Positions 18,901 through 27,383 of a stretch of DNA of 64,000 nt are shown one piece after another; position 1 is the stretch's first letter; each line of letters opens with the position of its first letter. Position numbers and translations under genes: made by a program. The DNA is taken from the NCBI RefSeq assembly GCF_000209165.1, contig NC_009043.1, positions 1,426,001 through 1,490,000 of the forward strand, written 5' to 3'. Below the pieces are notes generated by a model. That model saw nothing but the letters and a program-made list of their open reading frames with translations. It had not been told where the DNA came from and searched no databases. The DNA is from Scheffersomyces stipitis CBS 6054 (taxonomy: Eukaryota; Ascomycota; Pichiomycetes; Serinales; Debaryomycetaceae).

Positions 18901-20205
18901 GTAAGAGGATTCCAACAAAGATATGGAGTTGATTACAAAGAGACGTTTGCTCCAGTAATTAGGAGTGAGAGTGTCAAGTTGTTACTTGCACTTGCGGCCA
19001 TGTATGGAAAGAAGGTACACCAGATGGATGTGTCGACAGCATTTTTGAATGGTAAGATTGATCTTAAGATCTACATGAAGCAACCATCTGGGTACCAGGA
19101 TTGTAGTGCCTTTGAGAAGGTGTGTCAGCTTAATAAGTCCTTGTACGGATTGAAACAGGCTCCATTGATATGGAATGAAACAATGAATAGTTTCCTTGAG
19201 AAGATCGGTTTTAAAAGGTCTTTGTCAGAGTATGGACTATACACGAGAAGAAGTGTGATCATTGGACTTTATGTCGATGATTTATTGATTGCTGGAGACA
19301 ATCAGAATGAGATAGAAGAAATCAAGGGACAGTTGAGTGCCCAGTTTAAGATGAAAGATCTTGGAATAGCTAGGAAGTTCCTAGGCATTAATATCACTCA
19401 AGGGAGTGATGGAATAAAAGCAGACTTAGGGGATTATATTGATAAGATCCTAGAAGAGTTCGGAATGGAGAACTGTAACCCAGTATCAACACCAGGTTTG
19501 CCTGGATTGAAACTTGAAAATAACGAGACTGCGTTATTGGAGAATCCTACCTTATACCGATCAATAGTTGGAAAGTTGCTATATGCTAGCAACACGGTAA
19601 GAGGAGACATAAGTTTTATTACAGGAGTTCTCAGTAGATACTTTAAAGAGCCAAGAGAGGCACATCTTACAGCAGCGAAGCATGTTCTTCGATATCTCAA
19701 GGGAACCAGGTCTCTTGGGCAACGTTACTCAAAGACTGGACAACTTGAAGTATTTGTAGACGCAGATTGGGGATCTTCAACAGACAATAGGAAATCCATC
19801 ACGGGCTATGCGTTGAAGTTCGGAGGAGGATTGATTTCTTGGAAATCGAAGAAGCAAGCTATAGTCGCAACTTCTACCACTGAAGCCGAATATATCGCAC
19901 TAGCAGAAGCCGTGAAGGAAGTGCTTTGGTTGAGAACCCTATTTGGTGAACTACAGATACCACTAACATTACCTATAGGAATTCATGAGGATAATGTATC
20001 CTGTATAAAACTAAGTGAACATCCAACCGTTCATCTGAGGACTAAGCATATCGACATAAGATACCATTTCATCCGTGAAAGGATAAAAGAGGAGACCATA
20101 AAATTAATACCTGTCAAATCTGAATTCAATATAGCCGACATATTCACAAAGGCGCTAGCAAAACCGCAACACATAAAATTAAGAGCGTTAGCAGGGATTT
20201 CGTGA
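15922..20205 (+). CDS. Gag-Pol polyprotein of copy 2a, intact (1427 aa)
   Basis: A single ORF. Gag with one zinc knuckle CYNCGGRGHRRDVC (~234-247); protease IFDSGASIHIC (catalytic D314); integrase with catalytic D501 (HSDVSG), D568 (RTDNGGEF) and E604 (NGTAERSI); a ~200-residue Ser-rich spacer including LTKHSLTPVIS (~18451-18480); reverse transcriptase with YVDD (1117-1120); RNase H (DADWGSS, STTEAEYIAL, TKHIDIRYHFIRE). It is about 440 residues shorter than the family-3 protein, mostly because the spacer is shorter. Codon CTG at 17971-17973 aligns with a serine in copia integrases (R-x-S-K-L), supporting CTG=Ser. Confidence 0.95.
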   Translation: MNASEFQQVMSRHLKFNYSISFPSEQLLASKNNFPLWKTRMDQLFEPIGKEFVAYLLPLTNVDTGYTSEDRSAFNSYIEFVLSKTVTEDVRVTLSGESVTGRARWLRLLTLYGTMNHRDVVKYVKVLLTMILNPSLKSKAVKPAIDSLYSFTESYTLDEIKGIQLLATSSAPNLIQNYFHLGSESLTYDDVFQFLAEYEENTTEASTAPSVLAATFSTDSRRPSVDANDPLWNTKCYNCGGRGHRRDVCCSPIRVGKYTGWLTNTSKKRSFNDNERKKQYKSGATANVAVNESAFVLTTTTGSTTSHSLEFIFDSGASIHICHDRSLFWTFQPESGSFVSCAGGVRLPVLGRGSIKFRSADETIVLQEVCYVPECTKNLISVHAAVRVSGSPLTTKVDGIYHPRIGRFGVYRDDLGLSVLDMKPIPPLVSVLSVLHNRLGHPHQAIEQQVLRDNYSLADIEKIGDVTKSCASCLEYKKTRSIPKVSHKSDTTTPLQILHSDVSGPHNTPGISSESYFCVLVDDYSKFKWVFPIVRKSDAAHQIIIHIRLLHSFFSTRGGYRVGALRTDNGGEFVNHSLRSFLEQEGIAHQRTVAHNSYQNGTAERSIRSVIDKARTLLGHASVPQAFWPYAVKCAAYLLNRLPSRTIGDKTLFELLHLEPPSIDHLRTFGCAAFAYIPEPLRPLKFSPRAVKGVMLGYDSNRSSYLIYELHSHKVVSSNQVSFDESIYPFENSPDHAPTTSASTIPMGVSGVPRFSSDVATTSRAEHISSDEHETSSSDHSRAQSPDMHREDSPATPVSISHNLQPLHSSPAASLLSYDSTDSELARMPSNLLASDSTGGEVLTKHSLTPVISPDQNQRTGNKRKKVPSTKMTKKVRYEYIEDDNEFWNETLESNNDDPNDDTYDEANICIQGHAYQMSVESTESKKVPNTYEEAINSSDSEKWIEAMNTEMAAHSENDTWTLVDLPEKKTKVLGVRWVYTIKDGGKYKARLVVRGFQQRYGVDYKETFAPVIRSESVKLLLALAAMYGKKVHQMDVSTAFLNGKIDLKIYMKQPSGYQDCSAFEKVCQLNKSLYGLKQAPLIWNETMNSFLEKIGFKRSLSEYGLYTRRSVIIGLYVDDLLIAGDNQNEIEEIKGQLSAQFKMKDLGIARKFLGINITQGSDGIKADLGDYIDKILEEFGMENCNPVSTPGLPGLKLENNETALLENPTLYRSIVGKLLYASNTVRGDISFITGVLSRYFKEPREAHLTAAKHVLRYLKGTRSLGQRYSKTGQLEVFVDADWGSSTDNRKSITGYALKFGGGLISWKSKKQAIVATSTTEAEYIALAEAVKEVLWLRTLFGELQIPLTLPIGIHEDNVSCIKLSEHPTVHLRTKHIDIRYHFIRERIKEETIKLIPVKSEFNIADIFTKALAKPQHIKLRALAGIS
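15945..15955 (+). promoter_or_regulatory. Primer-binding site of copy 2a
   Basis: GGTTATGAGCC follows the LTR end (CAACA) without a gap. It is the same 11-mer as in families 1 and 3 despite unrelated LTR sequence. Confidence 0.87.
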
Positions 20206-20220
20206 AGAGACTATTAGATT

Positions 20221-20229
20221 AAGGGAGGC
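20221..20229 (+). promoter_or_regulatory. Polypurine tract of copy 2a
   Basis: AAGGGAGGC directly precedes the 3' LTR and would prime plus-strand DNA. It ends in a cytosine, unlike the clean GGGGGGA tracts of families 1 and 3. Confidence 0.65.
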
Positions 20230-20676
20230 TGTTGAAATCCGGTATTAGATAAAGTTTGATAATGCATGAATATGCATGATCTAGAAAATATCGTAGATAC
20301 CGGATATTGATAATCTAATAGATTTGGCTGCAACTCTTGTGAGAGCCAATCATATATCATAATAAGGATATGGTGGTAATAGAAAACACAATGGCAGGTA
20401 TACAGAGAGGATAATAGAACCCCACACGGACATACGGAAATAGATGTGGAGAAAGGTTTCAATACCACAGCTATGAAACAAATGTGAAACATGAGAACAA
20501 GAATCCATGGAGCATGTGAATGTGAGACAACACCATAAATAAGGGTGATATCCTCTCAGAGTTAGATAGACTTTCTTAATGTTTTAATAACGATAACTAG
20601 AACAACTTACAAGTTCTACCTTTACTGTTAACAATTATTACACGTAAGACACTATGAATGCTTCTGAATTTCAACA
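20230..20676 (+). repeat. 3' LTR of copy 2a (447 bp)
   Basis: The same sequence as the 5' LTR as far as I can compare. It is followed at 20677 by family-3 gag in minus orientation. Confidence 0.93.
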
Positions 20677-20846
20677 GCCAAGACACAGCTACTGAACATA
20701 CCAGTCATCCAGTCTTTCCATTCCAGAAAGTTCTCACGGCCTCTGAGAAGAAGAGTATCAATGACCATGAGGCCGGAATTTAATTGGCTCATAACCTGTT
20801 GAACTGTTTGCTTTGGAAGCTCAGTAGATTGAATCGGATTGTTCAT
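20677..20846 (-). pseudogene. Gag start of copy 3c, now inverted
   Basis: Minus-strand codons from the start (ATG at 20844-20846) to FSSCVL, about 56 residues, cut by copy 2a. The first bases, GCCAA, are the reverse complement of TTGGC that flanks copy 2b at 27384-27388. The rest of this gag therefore resumes at 27384, beyond copy 2b. It carries the primer-binding site at 20786-20796. Confidence 0.85.
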
Positions 20847-21237
20847 AATGTAGGACAGTATATTGATTAACTTATTTAAGATAGATAATTTCCATAAAGA
20901 AAGAAGAAAAGTTATACAATGTTTAAAAGAAGGTAGAGTAGATTAAGGCCTCCTTTTATAGGTCCCATATCTACTCAGCTAGCCGATGAGATGAGGTGAA
21001 AAATTTTCACCTGAAGAATAAAATGCTTCTCATTGGTGGACGTTTCAAGTGTTCTCAATATATGTCAAACCCATGGTTGAATGGCTGCAAATCCTGCACT
21101 TAGTAAATTTAAGATATCCAGTATATTCAACATGAATGGCTGCAAATCCTGCACTTAGTAAATTTAAGCATTGGATTAGATTAGAATATACCCCAGACCT
21201 TCCTATAAGTCTGGGACCATATCCAGTATATTCAACA
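20797..21237 (-). repeat. Divergent family-3 5' LTR (copy 3c) with partial tandem duplication
   Basis: The part nearest gag (20797-20900) is almost the standard family-3 LTR. The rest is strongly diverged, with its own promoter motif CCTATAAAAGGA (minus) near 20955. The outer end is duplicated: one terminus TTCAACA is reached at 21132, then about 105 bp of LTR start again and end in TTCAACA at 21237. The inner copy lacks about 45 bp present in the outer copy. Hairpins: AGGTGAAAA/TTTTCACCT (20994-21012) and CCCAGAC/GTCTGGG (21192-21215). It does not match the 3c 3' LTR at 30841. Confidence 0.8.
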
Positions 21238-21554
21238 CTTCTTGCGCTCATTGTCACTAAAGGAGCGCTTCTTGGACGTATTGGTCAGCCATCCAGTATA
21301 CTTACCAACACGAATAGGCGAGCAACACACATCACGTCTGTGACCACGACCACCACAGTTGTAACACTTAGTGTTCCAAAGCGGATCATTGGCATCAACA
21401 GAAGGACGTCTGGTGTCAGTGGAAAAGGTAGCAGCAAGAACTGATGGAGCAGTAGGAGTTTCGGTAGAATTCTCTGCTTTTGCTAGAAATTTGAAAACAT
21501 CATCATACTTCAACGATTCGTTGCCCAGGTGGAAGTAATTTTGCATGAGATTAG
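21238..21554 (-). pseudogene. Family-2 gag scrap 2d between two LTRs
   Basis: About 105 minus-strand codons of a diverged family-2 gag, including the zinc knuckle CYNCGGRGHRRDVC (compare FHLGNESLKYDDV with FHLGSESLTYDDV in 2a). It is bounded on both sides by the outer ends of family-3 LTRs, so two family-3 elements inserted into one older family-2 copy about 320 bp apart. No LTR or pol of this copy remains in the window. Confidence 0.85.
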
Positions 21555-21947
21555 TGTTGAATATGCTGATATCAAACCTAAAAGCATATTCTATATTCTA
21601 TTTTTAATCCAATGCGTAAACTTTATGAATGCAGGATTTGCAGCCATTCAGACATAATTGTGCACAGTAATGTGATAAGATAACATCTACCAATGAGAAT
21701 CAATTATGTCCGACTAACCTGAAATTCTGGTCATGTCGTTTCATTTCATCCTGATGAGGGGTCAGCCTGTGATTGTATTTGGCATCTATATAAGGGGGTC
21801 TTACTCCGCCTTCTCCTTTCTAACTTTCTATAACTTTTCTTCTTCTATATGGAAATTATCTATCTTAAATAAGTTAATCAATATACTGTCCTACATTATG
21901 AACAATCCGATTCAATCTACTGAGCTTCCAAAGCAAACAGTTCAACA
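21555..21947 (+). repeat. 5' LTR of copy 3a, inverted relative to its body (393 bp)
   Basis: TGTTGAATATG...GTTCAACA. It shares the short A run and GATAAGATAAC variants with the 3a 3' LTR at 3438-3830, differing from it at one position, and differs from 3b. It contains TATATAAGGGGG near 21788. The outer flank ATTAG does not match the flank TATTC of the 3' LTR, so one end of 3a was rearranged separately. Confidence 0.88.
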
Positions 21948-22204
21948 GGTTATGAGCCAATTAAATTCCGGCCTCATGGTCATTGATACTCTTCTTCTCA
22001 GAGGCCGTGAGAACTTTCTGGAATGGAAAGACTGGATGACTGGTATGTTCAGTAGCTGTGTCTTGGCTACAGAGATTGCTGCTTATCTTTCAGAGAAAGA
22101 ACTTTCCATCACCTTTACGGACCAGCAGGCGTTGAGCCACAAGCTCCGTGAGCTTATCCTCAAGTGTATGAAGCCTGACGTTCAGTCATTGTTCACGCAC
22201 TACT
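21898..22204 (+). pseudogene. Gag start of copy 3a, inverted
   Basis: This begins at the ATG inside the LTR (21898) and runs 102 codons to the HY before copy 2b. The primer-binding site is at 21948-21958. The last bases CTACT (22200-22204) are the reverse complement of AGTAG left of copy 2a, so this is the missing 5' end of the gag whose next part is at 15404-15497. Confidence 0.87.
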
Positions 22205-22651
22205 TGTTGAAATTCAGAAGCATTCATAGTGTCTTACGTGTAATAATTGTTAACAGTAAAGGTAGAACTTGTAAGTTGTTCTAGTTATCGTTATTAAAAC
22301 ATTAAGAAAGTCTATCTAACTCTGAGAGGATATCACCCTTATTTATGGTGTTGTCTCACATTCACATGCTCCATGGATTCTTGTTCTCATGTTTCACATT
22401 TGTTTCATAGCTGTGGTATTGAAACCTTTCTCCACATCTATTTCCGTATGTCCGTGTGGGGTTCTATTATCCTCTCTGTATACCTGCCATTGTGTTTTCT
22501 ATTACCACCATATCCTTATTATGATATATGATTGGCTCTCACAAGAGTTGCAGCCAAATCTATTAGATTATCAATATCCGGTATCTACGATATTTTCTAG
22601 ATCATGCATATTCATGCATTATCAAACTTTATCTAATACCGGATTTCAACA
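22205..22651 (-). repeat. 3' LTR of copy 2b (447 bp)
   Basis: The reverse complement of the 2a LTR, with no difference that I can see. Confidence 0.93.
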
Positions 22652-22675
22652 GCCTCCCTTAATCTAATAGTCTCT

Positions 22676-25600
22676 TCACGAAATCCCTGCTAACGCTCTT
22701 AATTTTATGTGTTGCGGTTTTGCTAGCGCCTTTGTGAATATGTCGGCTATATTGAATTCAGATTTGACAGGTATTAATTTTATGGTCTCCTCTTTTATCC
22801 TTTCACGGATGAAATGGTATCTTATGTCGATATGCTTAGTCCTCAGATGAACGGTTGGATGTTCACTTAGTTTTATACAGGATACATTATCCTCATGAAT
22901 TCCTATAGGTAATGTTAGTGGTATCTGTAGTTCACCAAATAGGGTTCTCAACCAAAGCACTTCCTTCACGGCTTCTGCTAGTGCGATATATTCGGCTTCA
23001 GTGGTAGAAGTTGCGACTATAGCTTGCTTCTTCGATTTCCAAGAAATCAATCCTCCTCCGAACTTCACTGCATAGCCCGTGATGGATTTCCTATTGTCTG
23101 TTGAAGATCCCCAATCTGCGTCTACAAATACTTCAAGTTGTCCAGTCTTTGAGTAACGTTGCCCAAGAGACCTGGTTCCCTTGAGATATCGAAGAACATG
23201 CTTCGCTGCTGTAAGATGTGCCTCTCTTGGCTCTTTAAAGTATCTACTGAGAACTCCTGTAATAAAACTTATGTCTCCTCTTACCGTGTTGCTAGCATAT
23301 AGCAACTTTCCAACTATTGATCGGTATAAGGTAGGATTCTCCAATAACGCAGTCTCGTTATTTTCAAGTTTCAATCCAGGCAAACCTGGTGTTGATACTG
23401 GGTTACAGTTCTCCATTCCGAACTCTTCTAGGATCTTATCAATATAATCCCCTAAGTCTGCTTTTATTCCATCACTCCCTTGAGTGATATTAATGCCTAG
23501 GAACTTCCTAGCTATTCCAAGATCTTTCATCTTAAACTGGGCACTCAACTGTCCCTTGATTTCTTCTATCTCATTCTGATTGTCTCCAGCAATCAATAAA
23601 TCATCGACATAAAGTCCAATGATCACACTTCTTCTCGTGTATAGTCCATACTCTGACAAAGACCTTTTAAAACCGATCTTCTCAAGGAAACTATTCATTG
23701 TTTCATTCCATATCAATGGAGCCTGTTTCAATCCGTACAAGGACTTATTAAGCTGACACACCTTCTCAAAGGCACTACAATCCTGGTACCCAGATGGTTG
23801 CTTCATGTAGATCTTAAGATCAATCTTACCATTCAAAAATGCTGTCGACACATCCATCTGGTGTACCTTCTTTCCATACATGGCCGCAAGTGCAAGTAAC
23901 AACTTGACACTCTCACTCCTAATTACTGGAGCAAACGTCTCTTTGTAATCAACTCCATATCTTTGTTGGAATCCTCTTACCACAAGCCTAGCTTTGTATT
24001 TTCCTCCGTCCTTGATGGTGTACACCCATCTTACTCCAAGGACCTTCGTTTTCTTTTCCGGGAGATCTACTAATGTCCATGTGTCATTTTCAGAATGAGC
24101 AGCCATTTCGGTATTCATGGCTTCAATCCATTTCTCAGAATCTGAAGAATTAATGGCTTCTTCGTATGTGTTTGGTACTTTCTTGCTCTCTGTAGATTCA
24201 ACCGACATTTGATAAGCATGACCCTGGATACAAATGTTAGCTTCATCATATGTATCATCGTTCGGATCATCGTTATTCGATTCTAAAGTCTCGTTCCAAA
24301 ACTCATTGTCATCTTCAATGTATTCATATCTCACTTTCTTTGTCATCTTCGTTGATGGCACTTTCTTTCTCTTGTTTCCAGTCCTCTGATTTTGGTCAGG
24401 ACTTATCACTGGTGTCAATGAGTGTTTGGTGAGAACCTCACCCCCCGTAGAATCGGATGCGAGGAGATTAGATGGCATGCGTGCAAGTTCAGAGTCCGTG
24501 GAATCATAGGACAGAAGAGACGCAGCAGGGGACGAATGTAATGGTTGCAAATTGTGCGAAATAGATACAGGGGTAGCAGGAGAATCTTCCCTGTGCATAT
24601 CAGGTGATTGTGCGCGTGAGTGATCGCTCGAGGAAGTTTCATGTTCATCACTCGAGATGTGTTCAGCTCGTGAAGTGGTGGCAACGTCGGATGAAAAACG
24701 AGGGACACCGGACACGCCCATAGGAATAGTCGAAGCAGACGTAGTTGGCGCATGATCAGGTGAGTTTTCAAATGGGTAGATCGATTCATCAAACGAAACT
24801 TGATTGGAGCTAACTACTTTATGAGAATGTAATTCATATATCAAGTATGATGAGCGGTTGCTATCATAGCCCAACATCACGCCTTTAACGGCCCGAGGTG
24901 AGAATTTCAGGGGACGAAGAGGTTCAGGAATATAAGCAAATGCAGCACACCCAAACGTGCGAAGATGATCAATCGACGGTGGTTCGAGGTGCAATAGTTC
25001 GAACAGCGTCTTGTCACCAATAGTCCTGGAGGGGAGCCTATTCAATAAATATGCGGCACATTTAACAGCGTAGGGCCAGAATGCTTGAGGAACAGAAGCA
25101 TGTCCAAGTAGCGTCCTGGCCTTATCGATTACCGAGCGGATCGAACGCTCTGCGGTTCCATTCTGATAAGAATTGTGAGCAACCGTACGCTGATGTGCTA
25201 TACCTTCCTGTTCAAGGAAGCTCCTGAGACTATGGTTGACAAATTCACCCCCATTATCTGTACGAAGAGCACCAACACGATATCCACCACGAGTAGAGAA
25301 AAATGAGTGTAATAGGCGAATATGGATAATAATCTGGTGGGCCGCATCCGACTTCCTAACGATTGGGAACACCCACTTAAACTTGCTATAATCATCCACA
25401 AGCACACAGAAATAGCTTTCAGAAGAGATTCCTGGCGTATTATGAGGGCCGGAAACATCCGAGTGAAGGATTTGTAAAGGAGTTGTTGTATCCGATTTAT
25501 GGGAGACCTTCGGGATACTGCGTGTCTTCTTATATTCCAGACAGCTGGCACAACTCTTCGTTACATCACCAATTTTCTCAATATCAGCAAGCGAGTAATT

Positions 25601-26959
25601 GTCACGAAGAACTTGCTGTTCAATAGCCTGATGCGGATGACCAAGACGGTTATGAAGAACAGATAAGACGGAGACTAAAGGTGGTATAGGTTTCATATCG
25701 AGGACGGAAAGTCCAAGATCGTCCCTATATACACCAAAACGACCAATCCGTGGATGATAGATTCCGTCTACTTTGGTGGTAAGGGGCGAACCAGAGACAC
25801 GAACAGCAGCATGCACGGAGATAAGATTCTTAGTGCATTCGGGAACATAGCATACTTCCTGAAGGACTATAGTCTCATCAGCAGACCTAAACTTGATAGA
25901 CCCTCTACCTAAGACAGGAAGACGAACTCCGCCAGCACAAGAAACAAAACTACCGGACTCCGGTTGAAAAGTCCAAAACAAGGACCGATCATGACAAATG
26001 TGAATCGAAGCACCAGAGTCAAAGATGAACTCCAGTGAATGAGATGTCGTGGATCCGGTGGTTGTAGTAAGTACAAACGCACTTTCGTTAACAGCAACAT
26101 TGGCAGTAGCACCTGACTTGTATTGCTTCTTGCGCTCATTGTCATTAAAGGAGCGCTTCTTGGACGTATTAGTCAGCCATCCAGTATACTTACCAACACG
26201 AATAGGCGAGCAACACACATCACGTCTGTGACCACGACCACCACAGTTGTAACACTTAGTGTTCCAAAGTGGATCATTGGCATCAACAGAAGGACGTCTG
26301 GAGTCGGTGGAAAAGGTAGCAGCAAGCACCGATGGAGCAGTAGAGGCTTCGGTAGTATTTTCTTCATATTCGGCAAGAAATTGGAAAACATCATCATACG
26401 TCAAAGATTCGCTGCCCAGGTGGAAGTAATTTTGTATGAGATTAGGAGCACTGCTAGTAGCTAGAAGTTGAATACCCTTAATTTCATCTAAGGTATAAGA
26501 TTCCGTAAAGGAATAAAGAGAGTCAATTGCCGGCTTGACTGCTTTAGATTTCAAAGAAGGATTGAGAATCATTGTCAATAATACCTTAACATATTTGACA
26601 ACATCGCGGTGATTCATGGTACCATAAAGAGTAAGGAGACGTAACCAACGGGCTCTGCCAGTAACTGACTCACCACTGAGAGTAACACGAACGTCTTCAG
26701 TTACGGTTTTGGAAAGAACAAATTCAATGTAGGAGTTGAATGCGGATCGGTCCTCAGAAGTGTATCCAGTGTCAACATTTGTCAGAGGCAAAAGATAGGC
26801 CACAAATTCTTTTCCAATTGGTTCGAAAAGTTGATCCATTCTGGTTTTCCATAATGGAAAGTTGTTCTTTGAAGCCAACAATTGCTCTGAAGGAAACGAA
26901 ATTGAGTAGTTGAACTTCAGGTGACGGCTCATAACCTGTTGAAATTCAGAAGCATTCAT
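22676..26959 (-). CDS. Gag-Pol polyprotein of copy 2b, intact (1427 aa)
   Basis: It has the same length and motifs as the 2a protein. The one difference I see is in RNase H (GYAVKFGG here, GYALKFGG in 2a), plus a silent or out-of-frame change near 25460. All catalytic residues are present: DSG of protease, DDE of integrase, YVDD of reverse transcriptase and the acidic residues of RNase H. Such near-identity over 4.3 kb means recent amplification from a common source or gene conversion between 2a and 2b, which lie as inverted repeats 1.5 kb apart. Confidence 0.95.
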   Translation of the reverse strand: MNASEFQQVMSRHLKFNYSISFPSEQLLASKNNFPLWKTRMDQLFEPIGKEFVAYLLPLTNVDTGYTSEDRSAFNSYIEFVLSKTVTEDVRVTLSGESVTGRARWLRLLTLYGTMNHRDVVKYVKVLLTMILNPSLKSKAVKPAIDSLYSFTESYTLDEIKGIQLLATSSAPNLIQNYFHLGSESLTYDDVFQFLAEYEENTTEASTAPSVLAATFSTDSRRPSVDANDPLWNTKCYNCGGRGHRRDVCCSPIRVGKYTGWLTNTSKKRSFNDNERKKQYKSGATANVAVNESAFVLTTTTGSTTSHSLEFIFDSGASIHICHDRSLFWTFQPESGSFVSCAGGVRLPVLGRGSIKFRSADETIVLQEVCYVPECTKNLISVHAAVRVSGSPLTTKVDGIYHPRIGRFGVYRDDLGLSVLDMKPIPPLVSVLSVLHNRLGHPHQAIEQQVLRDNYSLADIEKIGDVTKSCASCLEYKKTRSIPKVSHKSDTTTPLQILHSDVSGPHNTPGISSESYFCVLVDDYSKFKWVFPIVRKSDAAHQIIIHIRLLHSFFSTRGGYRVGALRTDNGGEFVNHSLRSFLEQEGIAHQRTVAHNSYQNGTAERSIRSVIDKARTLLGHASVPQAFWPYAVKCAAYLLNRLPSRTIGDKTLFELLHLEPPSIDHLRTFGCAAFAYIPEPLRPLKFSPRAVKGVMLGYDSNRSSYLIYELHSHKVVSSNQVSFDESIYPFENSPDHAPTTSASTIPMGVSGVPRFSSDVATTSRAEHISSDEHETSSSDHSRAQSPDMHREDSPATPVSISHNLQPLHSSPAASLLSYDSTDSELARMPSNLLASDSTGGEVLTKHSLTPVISPDQNQRTGNKRKKVPSTKMTKKVRYEYIEDDNEFWNETLESNNDDPNDDTYDEANICIQGHAYQMSVESTESKKVPNTYEEAINSSDSEKWIEAMNTEMAAHSENDTWTLVDLPEKKTKVLGVRWVYTIKDGGKYKARLVVRGFQQRYGVDYKETFAPVIRSESVKLLLALAAMYGKKVHQMDVSTAFLNGKIDLKIYMKQPSGYQDCSAFEKVCQLNKSLYGLKQAPLIWNETMNSFLEKIGFKRSLSEYGLYTRRSVIIGLYVDDLLIAGDNQNEIEEIKGQLSAQFKMKDLGIARKFLGINITQGSDGIKADLGDYIDKILEEFGMENCNPVSTPGLPGLKLENNETALLENPTLYRSIVGKLLYASNTVRGDISFITGVLSRYFKEPREAHLTAAKHVLRYLKGTRSLGQRYSKTGQLEVFVDADWGSSTDNRKSITGYAVKFGGGLISWKSKKQAIVATSTTEAEYIALAEAVKEVLWLRTLFGELQIPLTLPIGIHEDNVSCIKLSEHPTVHLRTKHIDIRYHFIRERIKEETIKLIPVKSEFNIADIFTKALAKPQHIKLRALAGIS

Positions 26960-27383
26960 AGTGTCTTACGTGTAATAATTGTTAACAGTAAAGGTAGAAC
27001 TTGTAAGTTGTTCTAGTTATCGTTATTAAAACATTAAGAAAGTCTATCTAACTCTGAGAGGATATCACCCTTATTTATGGTGTTGTCTCACATTCACATG
27101 CTCCATGGATTCTTGTTCTCATGTTTCACATTTGTTTCATAGCTGTGGTATTGAAACCTTTCTCCACATCTATTTCCGTATGTCCGTGTGGGGTTCTATT
27201 ATCCTCTCTGTATACCTGCCATTGTGTTTTCTATTACCACCATATCCTTATTATGATATATGATTGGCTCTCACAAGAGTTGCAGCCAAATCTATTAGAT
27301 TATCAATATCCGGTATCTACGATATTTTCTAGATCATGCATATTCATGCATTATCAAACTTTATCTAATACCGGATTTCAACA
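26937..27383 (-). repeat. 5' LTR of copy 2b (447 bp)
   Basis: It contains the gag start codon at 26957-26959 and ends at 27383, next to TTGGC of family-3 gag. Confidence 0.93.

Larger units (their letters stand above)
15498..20676 (+). mobile_element. Complete family-2 retrotransposon copy 2a
   Basis: A full-length 5,179-bp element with 447-bp LTRs (15498-15944, 20230-20676) that look identical. The left flank AGTAG and right flank GCCAA do not match, so the expected target duplication is missing. The AGTAG partner is found as CTACT at 22200-22204, next to copy 2b. Copies 2a and 2b are nearly identical; I see one amino-acid and very few base differences. Confidence 0.95.
22205..27383 (-). 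mobile_element. Complete family-2 retrotransposon copy 2b
   Basis: A full-length 5,179-bp element in opposite orientation to 2a, with LTRs 22205-22651 and 26937-27383, primer-binding site 26926-26936 and purine tract 22652-22660 (minus). Flanks are CTACT on the left and TTGGC on the right; neither repeats locally. About 135 bp of family-3 gag occurs on both sides of 2b (ending at 22204, and again from 27384), which is the duplication expected from the flank swap with 2a. Confidence 0.95.
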
